NCBI GenBank assembly: GCA_018881555.1
Contig: JACAXG010000008.1
Coordinates: forward strand, 12,243,316 to 12,307,315
Direction of reading: 5' to 3'
DNA length: 64,000 nucleotides
From: Amblyornis subalaris
Taxonomy: Eukaryota > Chordata > Aves > Passeriformes > Ptilonorhynchidae
Each line of letters begins with the position of its first letter. Within the stretch, counting starts at the first letter, position 1. The notes beneath the pieces were generated by a model. It ran no database searches. It worked only from the letters and a program-made list of their open reading frames with translations, and was not told the DNA's origin. Shown here piece after piece: positions 48,183-61,400 of the stretch. Made by a program: the position numbers and the translations under genes.

Positions 48183-51100
48183 AAACTGGTGACAAAGTGA
48201 AACTAAGTCTGTGATACCTGAAGAGAGCTGGATATGGTGTCTTCTAAAAGTAAAGTGCAAGTTACTCTGTCAGAAGGATACTGGACTTTGTCAGTGGCAT
48301 GAATAATTTCATTCCATATAATCACAGTGGAAAACTGCACCCCAGCGTGGTATTTGCCACTCAGAAAAGATGAGAAAAAGGAGAGCAGCAAGGAGGATGC
48401 TGGCTATGGCACAGGAAACCTACCTTGTAATGAAGGGCTNTGGGAGCCCAATCTGCTGCTGAGGAGGTCAAGGCCAGACGTGGTCACGAGCTGCAACACC
48501 TGCACGGAGAGAGCAGTGTCAGAGGCGAGGGGTTCCCACTTCCCAGGGGAAAAGTGACTCATGGCAGAAAGCTGCAGCCAGGCAGCCATGCACTAGGGAA
48601 ATACATGTTCAAACAGGAGCAACTTGACCTTGTGAACAACTAACTGTACCCTTAACCATCTCTTACAGTAGATCCTCCACCTCTCATATGGAAGAATCAA
48701 TGTCAGTTGCTTCTCTAAAACACATTTAATTTAAATAGGAACAGTTGAATGTGGTTGTCCCACCTTTTATATTGTATTTCATCCCAGTTCTTGTTTCCTT
48801 CAGGATAATTTTTCCTATGAACAGTGATTCCAAGTTTTACTCCTAGAAAGTATTAACATCTTAGTATTACTTCCATTTTTACAGCAGCTAGAATTATCCT
48901 TGTTTGCTCATTGAAAAATATTTTAGACACAACAAATACAATACCTCTGAGTTTATCTGAAGAAAGGAAATCCTTTCTGCGGACTCCCCTTTGGTCCCTG
49001 CTGGGTTGCCGACTCCAAAGCCTGCAGAGTACCCAGCAGTGTGTGAGGGTGTTTGTCTGGGGTGTGAAGCTGACCCTTCTCTATTAGAGATAACAGCTTT
49101 ATGGCACAGGCATTGTTCTGCTTTGCCAGTGCCCTGTTTTCACAAGGTATTTAATGAATAGGTTTTCAACTGCAAAAACACAGGCTGAGATCAAGAAGGC
49201 AAATGACCTTTGTGCTTGTGATTGTATGTTCACATAGTTACGCTTATTTTCCTCATTAACATATAGGAATCCCTTTTTTTGTTAACGCACTTTATTTAAT
49301 TCTAATAGGCTTTTTTGTCGTATTTTAAAATCTAGAGGAAAACAGAAAAAAAGTCCCATTGTTCTCCCACATGTTTGTTTTCACTACAGCTACTAAGAGG
49401 AAAAGCCCTTTGCAAAAACAGGATATAGCAGACTCCTCTGCGCTGTGCACCCCCCGCACAGTCGCACACTCTGGGCATGGCTGCAGTGGTAATTGAGAGT
49501 CCATAGACAGTCACAAGTGATTGAAAACATCAATGGGAGTTTTATTATCCACTTGAATGGGAATAGTATCAAGACCCTGCTGAATAAACCCCACTAGCCT
49601 GGGCAAGTTCTGTTCCCCTCAGACAAATTACCATCTGCCTAAGGACTTTTTTCTCTTTTGACATCAATTATGGAGAGAGGGGCAGACAGGGATGTCTGCA
49701 GGGCAAACCCCACCCTTGTGGGAAGGCATTAAATCAATGACAAAAGCCATAGCATCCAGCATCCCTTCCCAGCAGTCCTAAGAGACAAATCACCAGGGAC
49801 TCATGTGGTGTCACCTACATCAGGTGCTGCCTGGTTGCAGGAGATGCCCCAGATCCCCCATGGATCTCACTGAGCAGCCACAGGCTGCCTCTGGGGTGCC
49901 CTCAGGAGTGGGGGTCCCCGCTGCATTTCTACTAATGACTTTTCAGAGCTCCTCTCTTAACGCATCCCATGGCCTCCTTTCCTCCCTCTTGCATTATTGC
50001 TTCCCCTGCTGGATTTTTGGCCAGTCGGCAGAGGGTTCCCAGGTGTGCCAGCAGCCCCCAGGAAAGGCCAGAGCTGAGGCAGGAGGACTAGTAAGCTTCA
50101 CTCACTGCAAAGCACATTCCTATGGGCTGTTGTTAAGAAGATAATAAAAATTGCTGTTTTCTTTCTCCCCACACATTAGCATTTGGAAGAGTTCATACTT
50201 CCAAAGAATAACACTGACTTGTTCTCTGCGATACGGAAGAATAAATCAAGTGCAATTACAAGGAGACCTGCATTTCTGTAATCAAGAGCCTCATCTCTGG
50301 CCAGAAGGTACCTCGGGGGAATCCAATTCTAGTGACTGGGAGGCCGGTAAATAGCAATTTGAGCTTTTCTGACTCTGAAATGTGGTGATTGCAGTTCCGT
50401 TCGCCTGGTCAGAAACTACCGCTTAGCAGCCTGGCAACCTCCTTCAGACACCATCCCAAGAGCATTTCGGTTAAAAAAAAGCCTCAAATTTTAGGGAAAT
50501 ATGTTTTCTGGTTTCTTTCTAAGGAAAAACATATAACACTATAAGGGTTGAGGATATGCTTTGCGGTGAGGGGAACAATATACTACTTTAGTTTTAATTT
50601 TATAGGGTTGTGGTTCTACTTGTTTTTCTTATAATTATGTTAAGTAAGCTTTGTTTCTTCACCAGAAATTATCATGACTTTTGATTTAGCCACAATTTCT
50701 GAACAAGAAGAATTGTTTCTATAGTGCAAAATTATTACATTTTACAATGTAAATTATATGAAAATGTTTATGCAAATCCTTAGGTAAAACAATATCGCTT
50801 TGTTACTGCAAAATAAACATTCAGATTACTGACACTTTGTCTTTGAACCAGAGAGTCTGCTATCGCTCAGTAAACTGAAAAGCCAGGGAGAAAACTTAGC
50901 ACAACAGGCTATGCCTGATACTAGTTAGAATCAGACCACAGTGTTTTCAGTTCAAGGGAAAAAAAATCCTATTTCCACTTATATCAAAATCTTTCGTTGT
51001 TTAGAAACTGTAAACCGACATCTGCTGCTTTTTGCATTTATTGGTAAATAGCTGACAATCATCAGAGGACAGGATTAAACAATGCGGCCGTCATTCCTTC

Positions 51101-51249
51101 CTCATCAGGGAGAAATAAATCCACAGTATCCTGCCTTGCTGCATGCAAGGGGTTCAATTACAAAACTGTGCTTTTCCCAAACTCTCGGTATCTGCCGACT
51201 GGGTGTCCCAAAAGGCAAGAAATCACAATTTCCCAGGCAGTGTCAGGAC

Positions 51250-51510
51250 AAGCTCACTTTGAGCGATCCCTTTTCCGAAAGCAGATCGGGGCAGCCCTCC
51301 GGGTGCTGTCTCCATCCCACGGACCCTCAGACCCTGCCATTGCCCTCCGGCCCCAGCCCCGGGGTCCCACCGGAGCCGAGGGCAGGTCCCACATGGTGCC
51401 CGGCCACGCCGCCCCTCGCACCTACCGTCCGCAGCTCCCCGCGGCTCCAGCACGCCGATGGATGGATGGAACTGCCGGGGCTTGGCTGGGAGCTGCTGCT
51501 GTCCCAGCAG
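51250..51510. promoter_or_regulatory. Small CpG-rich patch
   Basis: About 21 CpGs in about 260 bp with GC above 65%, in otherwise moderate-GC DNA. A plus-strand open frame of 151 codons (51082-51537) crosses it but resembles nothing I know. It is shorter than standard CpG island criteria. Confidence 0.4.
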
Positions 51511-54500
51511 CGGGAGGTCACCAGGCTGCTGGTCTGATCTTCAGTTCGCTTTCCATCTGAAAAGTTTAACTCCTTCACGCCCTGGAAGGCAAAATATCAG
51601 CAAATACTGCGGCGCAGCGCTTGTCCCTTGCCAGGGACTCTGAGCACACCCTTGTCCCAGGCTGCTGAGAACAAGGATACGCACCTGAGGGAAGCCAGGA
51701 TGTGGGGGGTCTGCACGGGCAGTTTTGCTCTGAGACTTGGGGGTGAGTGTGATGCAGAGAAGCCCTCGGTGAGATCTTCCTCTTAACAGTGTACACCCTC
51801 TAAGCCCCGTCCCGAAGTCTCCTGTATTCCCACGCATTCCTGTGGCTGCTAAATCCCTGCCGGGGACCCCAGGGGCTTACACTTTGGAAGGGAAGGCGAA
51901 AACCTTTGACAGCACTTTTTTCTCTTTCTCACCAAGCCTCTGGGAAATTGAAGGGAGTGGAAATCACTTCTGGCAGAGAAGAAACCCAGATCTGCAAGGG
52001 CACACTGAGAAGGGGCCCTAAAACATCCCAGCCCCAGCCCTGCTGCCAGGAACCCCCAGCCAGTCCTAGTCTGGCCATGGCCATCCCTGGGCACCCACCT
52101 CCCTTCTTGCTTTGATCAGAGAGGGGTTCCTGGCAATGGGGATGGGGTTTTGTTGTCCAGTTCTAGATGCCTGTGCAAGAGCAGAGGAAAGAAGGTGTCT
52201 CTGCTTTGCCCTCACAGCCCCCTGGGTTTCCAGTTCCCTGTGCACCAGCTCTGGCCTCTGCATGTGCTACCAACATAATGCATAGGACAGAGTAGTGGCA
52301 GCCACCAGGAACTCAAAATACTACAATTTCCAGCAAGATGCTTAAAATGGTTACGTGATGATGTCAGCCCTGACCTCCATGTTCCTCTTGCACTCCTCTG
52401 CTGTGTGACTGTTGAGCAATGGAAACACTTTCTGTCAAGGCGCTGTGTCCTGTCCCCCATCCCCAGCTGTGGGCTCCCTCTCACCTTCATCCACCACACT
52501 GTCCCCTGCAGCCTGTTCAGAGCTGGCAGATGCGAATTTTTAAGCTCCTGCCCCCCAGGAAAATAAACTACATCTGGTCCTATGTGAGGCTTTTTCAAAC
52601 ACCATTTGTTAGGCATGAAATCATGGCTCAGTACATGGCTCTCGCTGCCACATGTGGGCTGCCCTCTCACCTGGCTGTGGTGGCAGTTGCAGGAAAGGGA
52701 CAGATGTGAACTTACCGGACTCCTCCAAAGCAGGATGTGCAAGGTGGGCAGGTTGCAGGGCATCACAGGGAAGGCCACACATGGCAGGGACAGGAGCATT
52801 TAATGGGACCAGCAGAAAGGCAGCAGGGCCAAGCTGTGTTGGAGGTTTTCTAAGAGACCTGAAGTGGCCCAGGGTGTTGCAGTGCCCTGTGGGCACAGCG
52901 CTCGCTGGCCCGGGCGCACTGGCACTCACTGTGCTGAGCCCAGCTGCTGCCCACCCCTTCTCAACCTACGTGTCCTTTCCAGTGCACAAGCCCGTGCGTC
53001 CACAGCAATCCATATGGGTCCTCATTGCTGGCGACAAAGTGCTCAGAGCAAACAACAAACACAAGGCTCCTGTACCTCACGGCTGCAACGCTGGCATACA
53101 ATGCTGGCTCCACTCTGCACTCAGTGGCTAAGCTTCACTTGTGAGCTCCCCAGGGACAAGCTTTGCTGAGACCCTTGAGTCAAACCAGTGCATTTTAGCC
53201 CAATATAAATAACATAACCCTCAGCCAGCCCCTCCAGAGTGGGTGCGCCTGTCAGAGTTTCTTCCTGTCCAGGTTCGCAAAGGACCATTGGCACATGCCA
53301 CAGCCAGCCCCTTGAGCTCCCAGGCACTGTGAGTTATGCAAAAGATGACTTTTGTCCCCAATAATAGGAGCCTGAGGGAGGGAGAGGGGGAAGAGAGGTG
53401 CCCCTCTCCCCTTTTTCCCCAGAGCAGGAGGCTGTGACTGCAGTGCTGTAATTCCATGTGACACATGGCATCCCTGAAGCTGCACCATTGATGGGGCATG
53501 AGATGGTGGCTGACATATAATCCCCGTGCAGACACCCTTATCAACAGGCTGCAGCAGCTTTTCATTCATCCCTGAGATCAACAAACCCCAACATTTAAGG
53601 TAATTTTCCAAACCCTGCTCTGGAGGGAGAGCAGCTCTGGGGCTTTTGATTTCAAGTATGAAAAGTGTAATTACGGATAATGATGCCTCTTGCTGTAACA
53701 CAAGCAAGAAACCTTTCTGTGTTTCATGGCTGGTCCCTGTGCCCTAAAGTAAAAGGTTTCTGCTTTCATTACAAAACATATTTGTATTTCAGCCTGAAAG
53801 GCCTTCTCATCTGGGAGCTCTCTAGTGGCCAGCAGTCTCTCCTGCATCTGGTGTTACTTAGCCAGCAATTTTTCTTCTGTGTTGCCTGGGGGCCAAAAGT
53901 ACTCCCCAAAAGGCAAAACATGGGTTAAAATTGTTTAGAGAACAAAACTCTGTTAGAAAGTTTTATTGGAGTCCAGGGAAATTACTTTTAAAATACATAC
54001 ACATAATATTAGCGGCAATAATAGAGTTTTAAAAAGTCCACTGTAAAAGTAATGATGTTTCAGATCGGAGCCAGCATTTCAAACCCATCTGTATGAAGAT
54101 GACATCAGACACACGGCTTATGTTTCCACTTTTGGTGGTGTGAAAGAAAATACGCTGCTACACGTACCTACCTTGAGCTGGTGTGTTTGCTACACTTGGA
54201 CAGTTTGTTTGGGTAACTGCTTGAACTCAGAAAGCTTCACTTTCACAGAAAGCAAAAACTGGTTGTTTTTTATTTACAGGCTTCTCAGCTTGTATCAAAA
54301 CCACCCTTCTCAATCCTCACTGGGTTCTGCCACTATGACACTTAAACCCACTATGAAATTATTATAAGGTGACAAATGAATCTAGGACATGGGTGGTGAA
54401 TGCAAGACCTGTCCCAGCAGACATCTCACAGTGTTGCACCGCGAACGTTTAGGCTCACCTGGTTGACATCAACCTTCCATCTTCCCCAGTGGGGTTCAGT

Positions 54501-57500
54501 GAGGGACGGCAGTACCGGGATGGGCAGCGCGGAGCTGCGCTGGCCACCTTGAGGGAACCTGCCGTCCCCCGGGGCAAGGCAGCTCCAGCACTCCAGCCAC
54601 CCCAGCTGAAAACAGAGAGGGTGGATTATGCCATGTGCATCTCTTGTGAGCAGGAGCCAGCTCTCCTATTTCTCACCTGCTCATGAGCAGGAACCCAGTG
54701 TGCTGTGGGCAGTTGAGGGGACAGTTCAAGGAGGGCAGTCCCTGCTGATTTAGACCCTGCCCAGATGAACAGGGCCCAAGCACATTATACATTGCTTTTA
54801 CTTAAGGATACTTGCCATTAATGGCATTTTCTGCTGGGAATGGGAACTCCTGGGGACTGTTCCCAACCGCAGAAAGATGCCGGCGTCTGCAGTACAGAGA
54901 CAGGCGGGGCGGGGGGGATCTGCACACTCTAAAGCCAGTCTGAGATTTCCACATCATCTTAAAAACAGGGTAAAAAATCTAAGTGATAAGAACAGAACAA
55001 TGAAATCTGAGCAAACAGCACTAATGGATGTTTCCTAATTCCTTAAGCTGCCTCCTATGTTTATAAATGAAAGAGAAACATCCAGAGGTTTCTAGTACGA
55101 GATCTCATTTATTTTTTAATCAGAAATGCCCTCAGTTTCTGTTTTTAGATGTTGCCTTCTCACAGAAATGACTACCTAAAGCATTCATCTTTTTATTAAA
55201 AATACATCTTTTCATTAAAAAATTACATTGGGATTTCATTCTTATTCCAGTTCTATGTTTTTCTTTTTTTTGACATGGGTACAAGCATTATTCTAAACTT
55301 AAGAAACCCTTCTCAGAAGGGGGTGGAGATATGAAATATTTTTAAGATGTAGCTTTCTTTGATTCCAAAGAATTTTATTCCAGTGCTAGAAAGCTGCAGA
55401 AAATAATCCCAGTGAGAGCAATAATCAAGAGCCAGGTTATTCCTAAGGCTCTGAGATGCTTTCAAGTTGGTTTGAAAACCTCATTGTTAATGAAAATAAT
55501 TGCATGAGAACCAATCAGGAAATCCTGAAACATTCAGAATGAAACCTTGTCATTACAAATTCGCCATCATGGCTAAAAACCAGATTATCTCTGTCAAAAG
55601 CTGTGGGAAAGTTTGCTTTGTAGCAGTAGGGGCAGAAGTAAATATTTGCCCAATCTGTTTTGTTTGTCCTAAAAACATATATACATGTGCAGAGTTTCAA
55701 TTAAACACTATTTTCTTTTCCCCCATGTGTACATCATTTGAACTGCCCATGTGAGGAGCTTTTAAAGCATCTCTCCCAGGAGTCAGGGAGATGGCTCCAG
55801 GCCAGCGCGTTACTCAGACCATTACGCCATGGCAGGGCAGGTCGGATTGCTTTGAATTTTAAGCCTCATTTCTTTGGTCTCACCTCTGAGTCCATTTAAA
55901 CATAGCTGGCCCCTTGCTGTAATTTAAAGCAATCTAAAGCAGATGCACAAAGTGCCACTGAAAACATCCACAGACATGTTGGCTTTGCTGGTAAATGCCA
56001 CCACTTCCCAGGGCTAGTGCATGCGGGGAGCAGGTGCAGGGGAAGGGGGTTCAGGTGTGGATGGGGTCTGTTTTGCCAACACAACGTGCAGAATCCACAG
56101 GTTACTACATTTAAACCACTTAAGAAATTGCATATTTTCTTGAGGAAGAGTAGTGCTGGGGATGTCTGAGCTGGTGGAAGGGCTTGAGGGGACACTGGGA
56201 TAAACCAAGAGTTCAAAACACAGCTGTTTACAGCCCTGTGGGGGTCACAAGTCCCTCCTGCACCTACCTCAGAACTCTCTGTGCTGACATCACTTTTTGC
56301 AGGGACACAGTCAGAGATACAGATGCAAAAGGTCTCCGGTCTGGGCTCTCTTTTGCAACAGCTGTTTGCAAAGTTAGTGAAAATGAGGTCCATACTTATA
56401 AACATGCCATTTAAAAATGCAGTTATTGAAAAAAAAAGGTGAAAACTAAAAGCAAAAAAATTCCAGCCAGTGGTTAAGCCCTCTGAATCCATTCCCCTGT
56501 GGCAAGTGTTCAAACAGGTGAACAGGGGAGAAAAACAAGGGCTGGAAAAAGAACAAATGGTCACCATATTAAAAAACACCTGCTGGAAGTGACTGCAGCA
56601 GAAAATAGTTCAGAACATTTTGGACAATACCTGCATGATGCCCATAATCCACTGCTGCTGCTGAGGGGGCCAGAGACCTCCAGGCACTGCACCCTGGGAC
56701 CCCACCAGAGTATCCGCTGATCCCACTGGCATCACATGAAAGTGCAACAATCCTCTGCGAGGTATTAAGATCATTTCAAAGTCTCTTCTTGCATGAAGCA
56801 ACTCACAGCAAAACAAAAGTACAGCTTATTTTGTCCAGATTTAGCAAGCCTTAGATCTTTATCATCTCAGGAGATTGGGGTCTTCGTGCTTCTCCCACTC
56901 GAGTCATTGGGAATGCTGCCACAGGCTCCAGACGGCAACCAGACCTTATTCTACAGGCTGCCCTGTCAAGCTGACACCTTTTCATTTCCTAGCACCTATG
57001 GCAGCAATAGATTTACCAGGGCTGGGAAGTCTCCAGGCAGAGCAGGACAGACAAGAGCCTCCCGTGGCTGCACAGGCAGGTCATGATGCTCAGTCACGAC
57101 AGCTGCGGGTCCCTCTGAGCTCAACCCCCAGATCTGCTGCTAAACAAACCCTGTGCCAGATCCCTGCAGTGCAGGACAAGCTGAAAGGGTCGCCTGGATG
57201 CCCACAGCCCTCCAGGCCTGGACCTGTGGTTGGGACTTCCCTTCCCTGACCATGGAACAGCACAGCAGGTGAGAGATGTGCTCCAGGAATGAAAAATCCG
57301 GCACTTTGCCCCAGCTCTCCTGCTCTCCCTCCAGGTCCTTGCAGTTTGGTGTGGGGCTGCCTCACCCCGAAGTGCTGCAGCCAGGACTGCACACAAGTTT
57401 GCACATAAGCACCACCACTTCCATGTGAGGAAGACACAATGATCCATTTCCGAGTAAGAAGTGGTGGCAGCTACAGGCTGGCTCCCTGCATGGCTGAATT

Positions 57501-57599
57501 TAATTTTCAACTTGTTTCTGTAGGACGTGGCAGCAAATCTTTGTAACATCATGGAAACAGACACATCCTGGGTACATCCCCTTGCAGGACCATCACTGC
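51511..57599. other. Intergenic, no gene seen
   Basis: Open frames here include a 195-codon one at 52212-52799 and a 227-codon one at 55896-56579, both on the minus strand. Neither matches a known family or has exon-like splice context that I can support. CCATTAATGG recurs at 54815-54824. The stretches 53930-54140 and 54950-55750 are AT-rich and repeat-poor. Confidence 0.55.
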
Positions 57600-57682
57600 T
57601 GGTGTCTTGAGGTTGTCCTGTGCAGGGCCAGTAGTTGGACTCAATGAATCCCTTCCAAATCATGATATTCTATGGTCTGATG
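57600..57682 (+). mobile_element. CR1 LINE 3' tail fragment
   Basis: The plus strand shows the CR1 3' pieces TGTGCAGGGCCAGTAGTTGG, then ACTCAATGAATCCCTTCC and GATATTCTATGG. Only the last 80 bp or so of the element is recognisable. It is an old, inert fragment. Confidence 0.8.
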
Positions 57683-58034
57683 ACCAGGAGCACTTCCAGC
57701 CACCCACCCCCGCTGCAGCATCTCACTGCCGTCATAAGCCACTGCTGGAGACCCATCAAAGCCGAATCACAGCTCTGACCGGCTATTTGTGCCCCCACGT
57801 ACACAGATACGGGTGTGCCCCAGCACAACTGCTGCCAGCCAGAGGCACCTTTGTCTTCCCAGCCCTTGGAAGAAATGGAGAAACCCAAAGGAAGTCAAGG
57901 ACACCTTAAGAGAGGAACAGAAAACAATAGGGAGCTATGCTGGGAAGGAAAGAGGCCAAGGAGCAGAATTATAGATGAATAACATGTGCAGTGTAATTAA
58001 TCTAGATTAGTTTTTATTTTATAGCATTAACAGC
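57683..58034. other. Intergenic, no gene seen
   Basis: This is the spacer between the CR1 fragment and the CpG island. Nothing was recognised. Confidence 0.6.
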
Positions 58035-58485
58035 CCGCAGCATGCGGTGATCTGGTCCCGCGAGTTCCCAGCCCTCGCAGGGCCGGGCCGGCTCGCTGGG
58101 CTCTGGGAGAGCTCCAGGCACAGCCTCAGCGAGCAGGAAGCGGTGCCGGTGACTCACCGGCTGCTTGCTTGCTTGGAGACTAATGAACTAATGCCCGGCA
58201 CTCCGGCCCTTTCCACGGCCCCCTTCCATTAATCTTCGGGTTAAAAAGTGCAGCAGCCGCTCAAGAGGGAAATTCCCACAGAGCAGAAGGATTTGTGCCG
58301 GGAGCCCCCCGTGCTGACCTCCTTGGCAGCCCTTGCAGAGCTGAGAGTCCGACTCCTCCGCCCCAGCAGCCGCGCTCGGGAGCCGCTGGGATTTACGGCT
58401 CTTCGGGCCGGCTGCCCTGGGAGGGTGGCTGGCCCACACCATGCCGGGGGACGCGGGGTCGGGATGTTTCAGGGATGAAACGCAG
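58035..58485. promoter_or_regulatory. Orphan CpG island about 25 kb upstream of FLNB
   Basis: I count about 33 CpGs in about 450 bp at roughly 63% GC, giving observed/expected of about 0.7. That meets the usual island thresholds for GC and CpG ratio. TAAT-type homeodomain sites occur at 58180-58235 (TAATGAACTAATG and CCATTAATC). No first exon of a known gene is recognised, so it may be a distal enhancer, a lncRNA promoter or an alternative FLNB start. Confidence 0.6.
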
Positions 58486-61400
58486 AAGCAGGGACTTGCC
58501 CTGGTGCCNGGCAGCTCACAACGACATCTTTGTTCCCATATAAGATTGACCTTGGCATTTTTTGGGAGATTCCACCTTCTGCAATTGCAAGTTGCCCATC
58601 TGAAGTGCTCAGAGCCATCCTCACGTCCCTCCCAGTCTCCCCCCCGCTCAAACTCTGGAGATTTGGGGTTTTGCTTTCCCTAGATTCCAAATTGCCACGT
58701 TGCTGTCCCATTACCAACAGGTACTACCCCTAAAGGGCCCGTGTATCAGTTGCACCTGGAGCTGTATTAGAGCTTTCCCAACCTCAAAAAAGTGAAGCCC
58801 ACCTAAAAATTGTTTCTTAAAACTCCTGAGACAGAAGAGCTGCACAGTGCCACAAACAGCAGGAGAGCCTGGGATTGTGGAGACAGGCTCTCCCNGAGAG
58901 GGACAGAATTTGATCTGTGCTTCCCTTTTCACCCAGGACAGTCTGTATTTAACATTGTATCATCACGTGGAAAAGACCTAAATCATTCCCGGGATGGCAG
59001 AGACCTGGAACTGCAGTCTCGGGGAATGGGACAACCAGTGCAATCAGGGACTGAGGGTCCAGTTACCACACAGCTACTTTACTCCATCCTTTGACTTTAT
59101 TTTATATTTGTATTTCTTCAATATAATAGAATACAACTTATTTTACATAATGTGTACAAACTATATCACAGTGCTTTACAGAGCAAAGCATGAATTACAT
59201 GGTGAAAACTGGGAGAAAAATGACAAGGTCCTCTGCACTGCCAAGCCCCTTCTTCATCCTNTTCCCGGAGAGCTCCCAGGACACCCTCACTCTAGCGGGA
59301 AACTCCCTGTGACTAATTATTGGCCCCAAGGTGAATTTGGCTCATCACCAATGTGCTCTCCCCTCTCCAGAGCACTGGCAGGGCTGGTATCCCAAAGAGT
59401 TGTCACNTTCAACCCCGTTGTTCTTATCTCCATTTTCTCACAAGACAAGCAGCAGCTCTTTCTTTCGAGCAACATAATTACTCTCATAGTAATTACTTCA
59501 ACCTCAGGGAAACCCCCCATCATTCTTTTCTCCCAGGATGAGCTATTTCTTGCAGAGCACATGGGTGGGCCCAGATAAAACACTGGGTTTGGCAGTGCTG
59601 TTTGCTGCATTTATGAAAGCAGTAAATCCATCACAGCTCCACCGTAACACAGCCAGGGTGGGATGCAGATCTGTCTCCTCCGATAGTCTCTTTGTAGCTG
59701 CTTTATGAACAAAGCACTCTCACCCATCATTCATGATGTTATGGGATACTGTAAGTGACATCAGATTGATGACTGCCAGGTCTCTGAGACCTAGGAAAGA
59801 GAGTACTGACAACGGGAAATGGGAAGGTTTTGGAGGCTGGGAGAGAGTGGGATTGTGGACAGCAGGAGCTGGGCNTCACACACACAACAGGGACATGGCA
59901 AGGACAGAGGGAGACTGACCTTACTGCCAGATGAAAAGTTTTCAGATGGATCCCCAAAGTGATCCCTGTAGGAATCCTGAACACAACACACAATTATGTG
60001 AATANGCACACACACACACACATACACACACGTAGCAACAAAAGGAAGGTACTGGCCATGGCTTCCCTCAGGGCCTGGGCTACTGCAGAACATCCCATTG
60101 TGAAACAGGGCAGTATTTTAACACATACTTTTAATGAATAATAAGAATAATAAACCACCCATTTTCCATTCTCTAACCTAATGGAACAAATGTAGAAATT
60201 CCCAGCATCTGTACAANAATGTCATATCCAGAAACTTCCCTAAATGCAGAAAGATCAGGATCCCTTTCTGCAATAGTAAAAGGGAACACACCCATGGCAG
60301 AGCTGATGACAATGGGCAGAAAAAGAGCAAACGCAGACGCATAGGAGTAAGTTTCCCTACAACACTTAAAATAGAAACATAGGTCAAATATACATTTGAT
60401 GAGTAGGAAAAAGTGAACAAGAAACCAAAGTTTTCCTAACTTCAGAGTCCACTTCCTCTCCTAATCCCTTTCATTCCAGATCCACACCAATGAATCAGAA
60501 TTTGCCCTAAAAACTTTGCAGCAGGAGAATTAGCCAAATGCTTGAATTAAATATTGCTTATAAAAATCTATTTCCTTTTCTTAACAGCAAATTTTCCAAC
60601 TGGGAAAAGAGTTTGAGGCCCACATGCTTTCTAAGTTTGGAGAACTAGACATTTCTTTCTTTTACATCCCATCCCTCATAATCTGGAAAAGATACAGCCT
60701 TACACATCAAATTATTTTCCAGGAGAAACTCAGCAGGATATTTGCTTAACCAGGAGGAATTCTCTACATCTAAATGATTCTTGAACAATCTCTTCATTTC
60801 TGACCACACATCCTGTAGTCATTGAAACCACTTGAAGTACGATGAGACTCTGCTGGCCCTGGTGGCTGTTGCTTGGTGTTCCAGGACTCATCCCGACCAG
60901 GACCTGGTGCATCTGCTGGGGCTCTCCGGGGCCCATCGGCCAAGGGACAAATCTACCTTGGCTTGACTACAAGGTCAAGTGCTACCATGAGGTCATTCCA
61001 GCCAAAAAACCCTAAATATCTCAGACCCTGCCCACAAAACTGCACTTATCAAGAAAGTCCCAAAACAACCGGACCAAAAAACCCCACGTCCCTCTCAATT
61101 TCACAATGTATTGATATTATATAGTTATAATTACATAGTTTAAAGTCTAAATGGCACTTTGGCAACTATGTTAAGGTCCTATTTTCTTAGTCCATCAGTC
61201 ATCACTCTTGGCTCAGCTTTGAGCTGCAACCATTTCTCAGACCATGGAAAGGAGGTTGTATCTTCCCTGCAAGCAAGCAGAAGATCATCAAATTTAACTA
61301 ATGATGGAAGCTTTTCCTGTGGAAAATATAATAATTTAAGTTTCCATACTGGTGGCATAACTGGAATATCTAAGTAATGGCGTGAGTGTTTTCTTGGACT

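Larger units (their letters stand above)
44341..51249. other. Intergenic, no gene seen
   Basis: Mostly AT-rich intergenic DNA with scattered single Ns. It holds two perfect palindromes, at 45180-45196 and 48158-48182. An AP-1 consensus TGAGTCA occurs at 45049-45055. CCATTAATGG occurs at 46188-46197. No coding exon, RNA gene or full transposon was recognised. Confidence 0.6.

Noticed and set aside
52212..52799. 195-codon minus-strand ORF
   Set aside because: It has no recognisable domain, and its length is within what chance can give across 64 kb of this composition.
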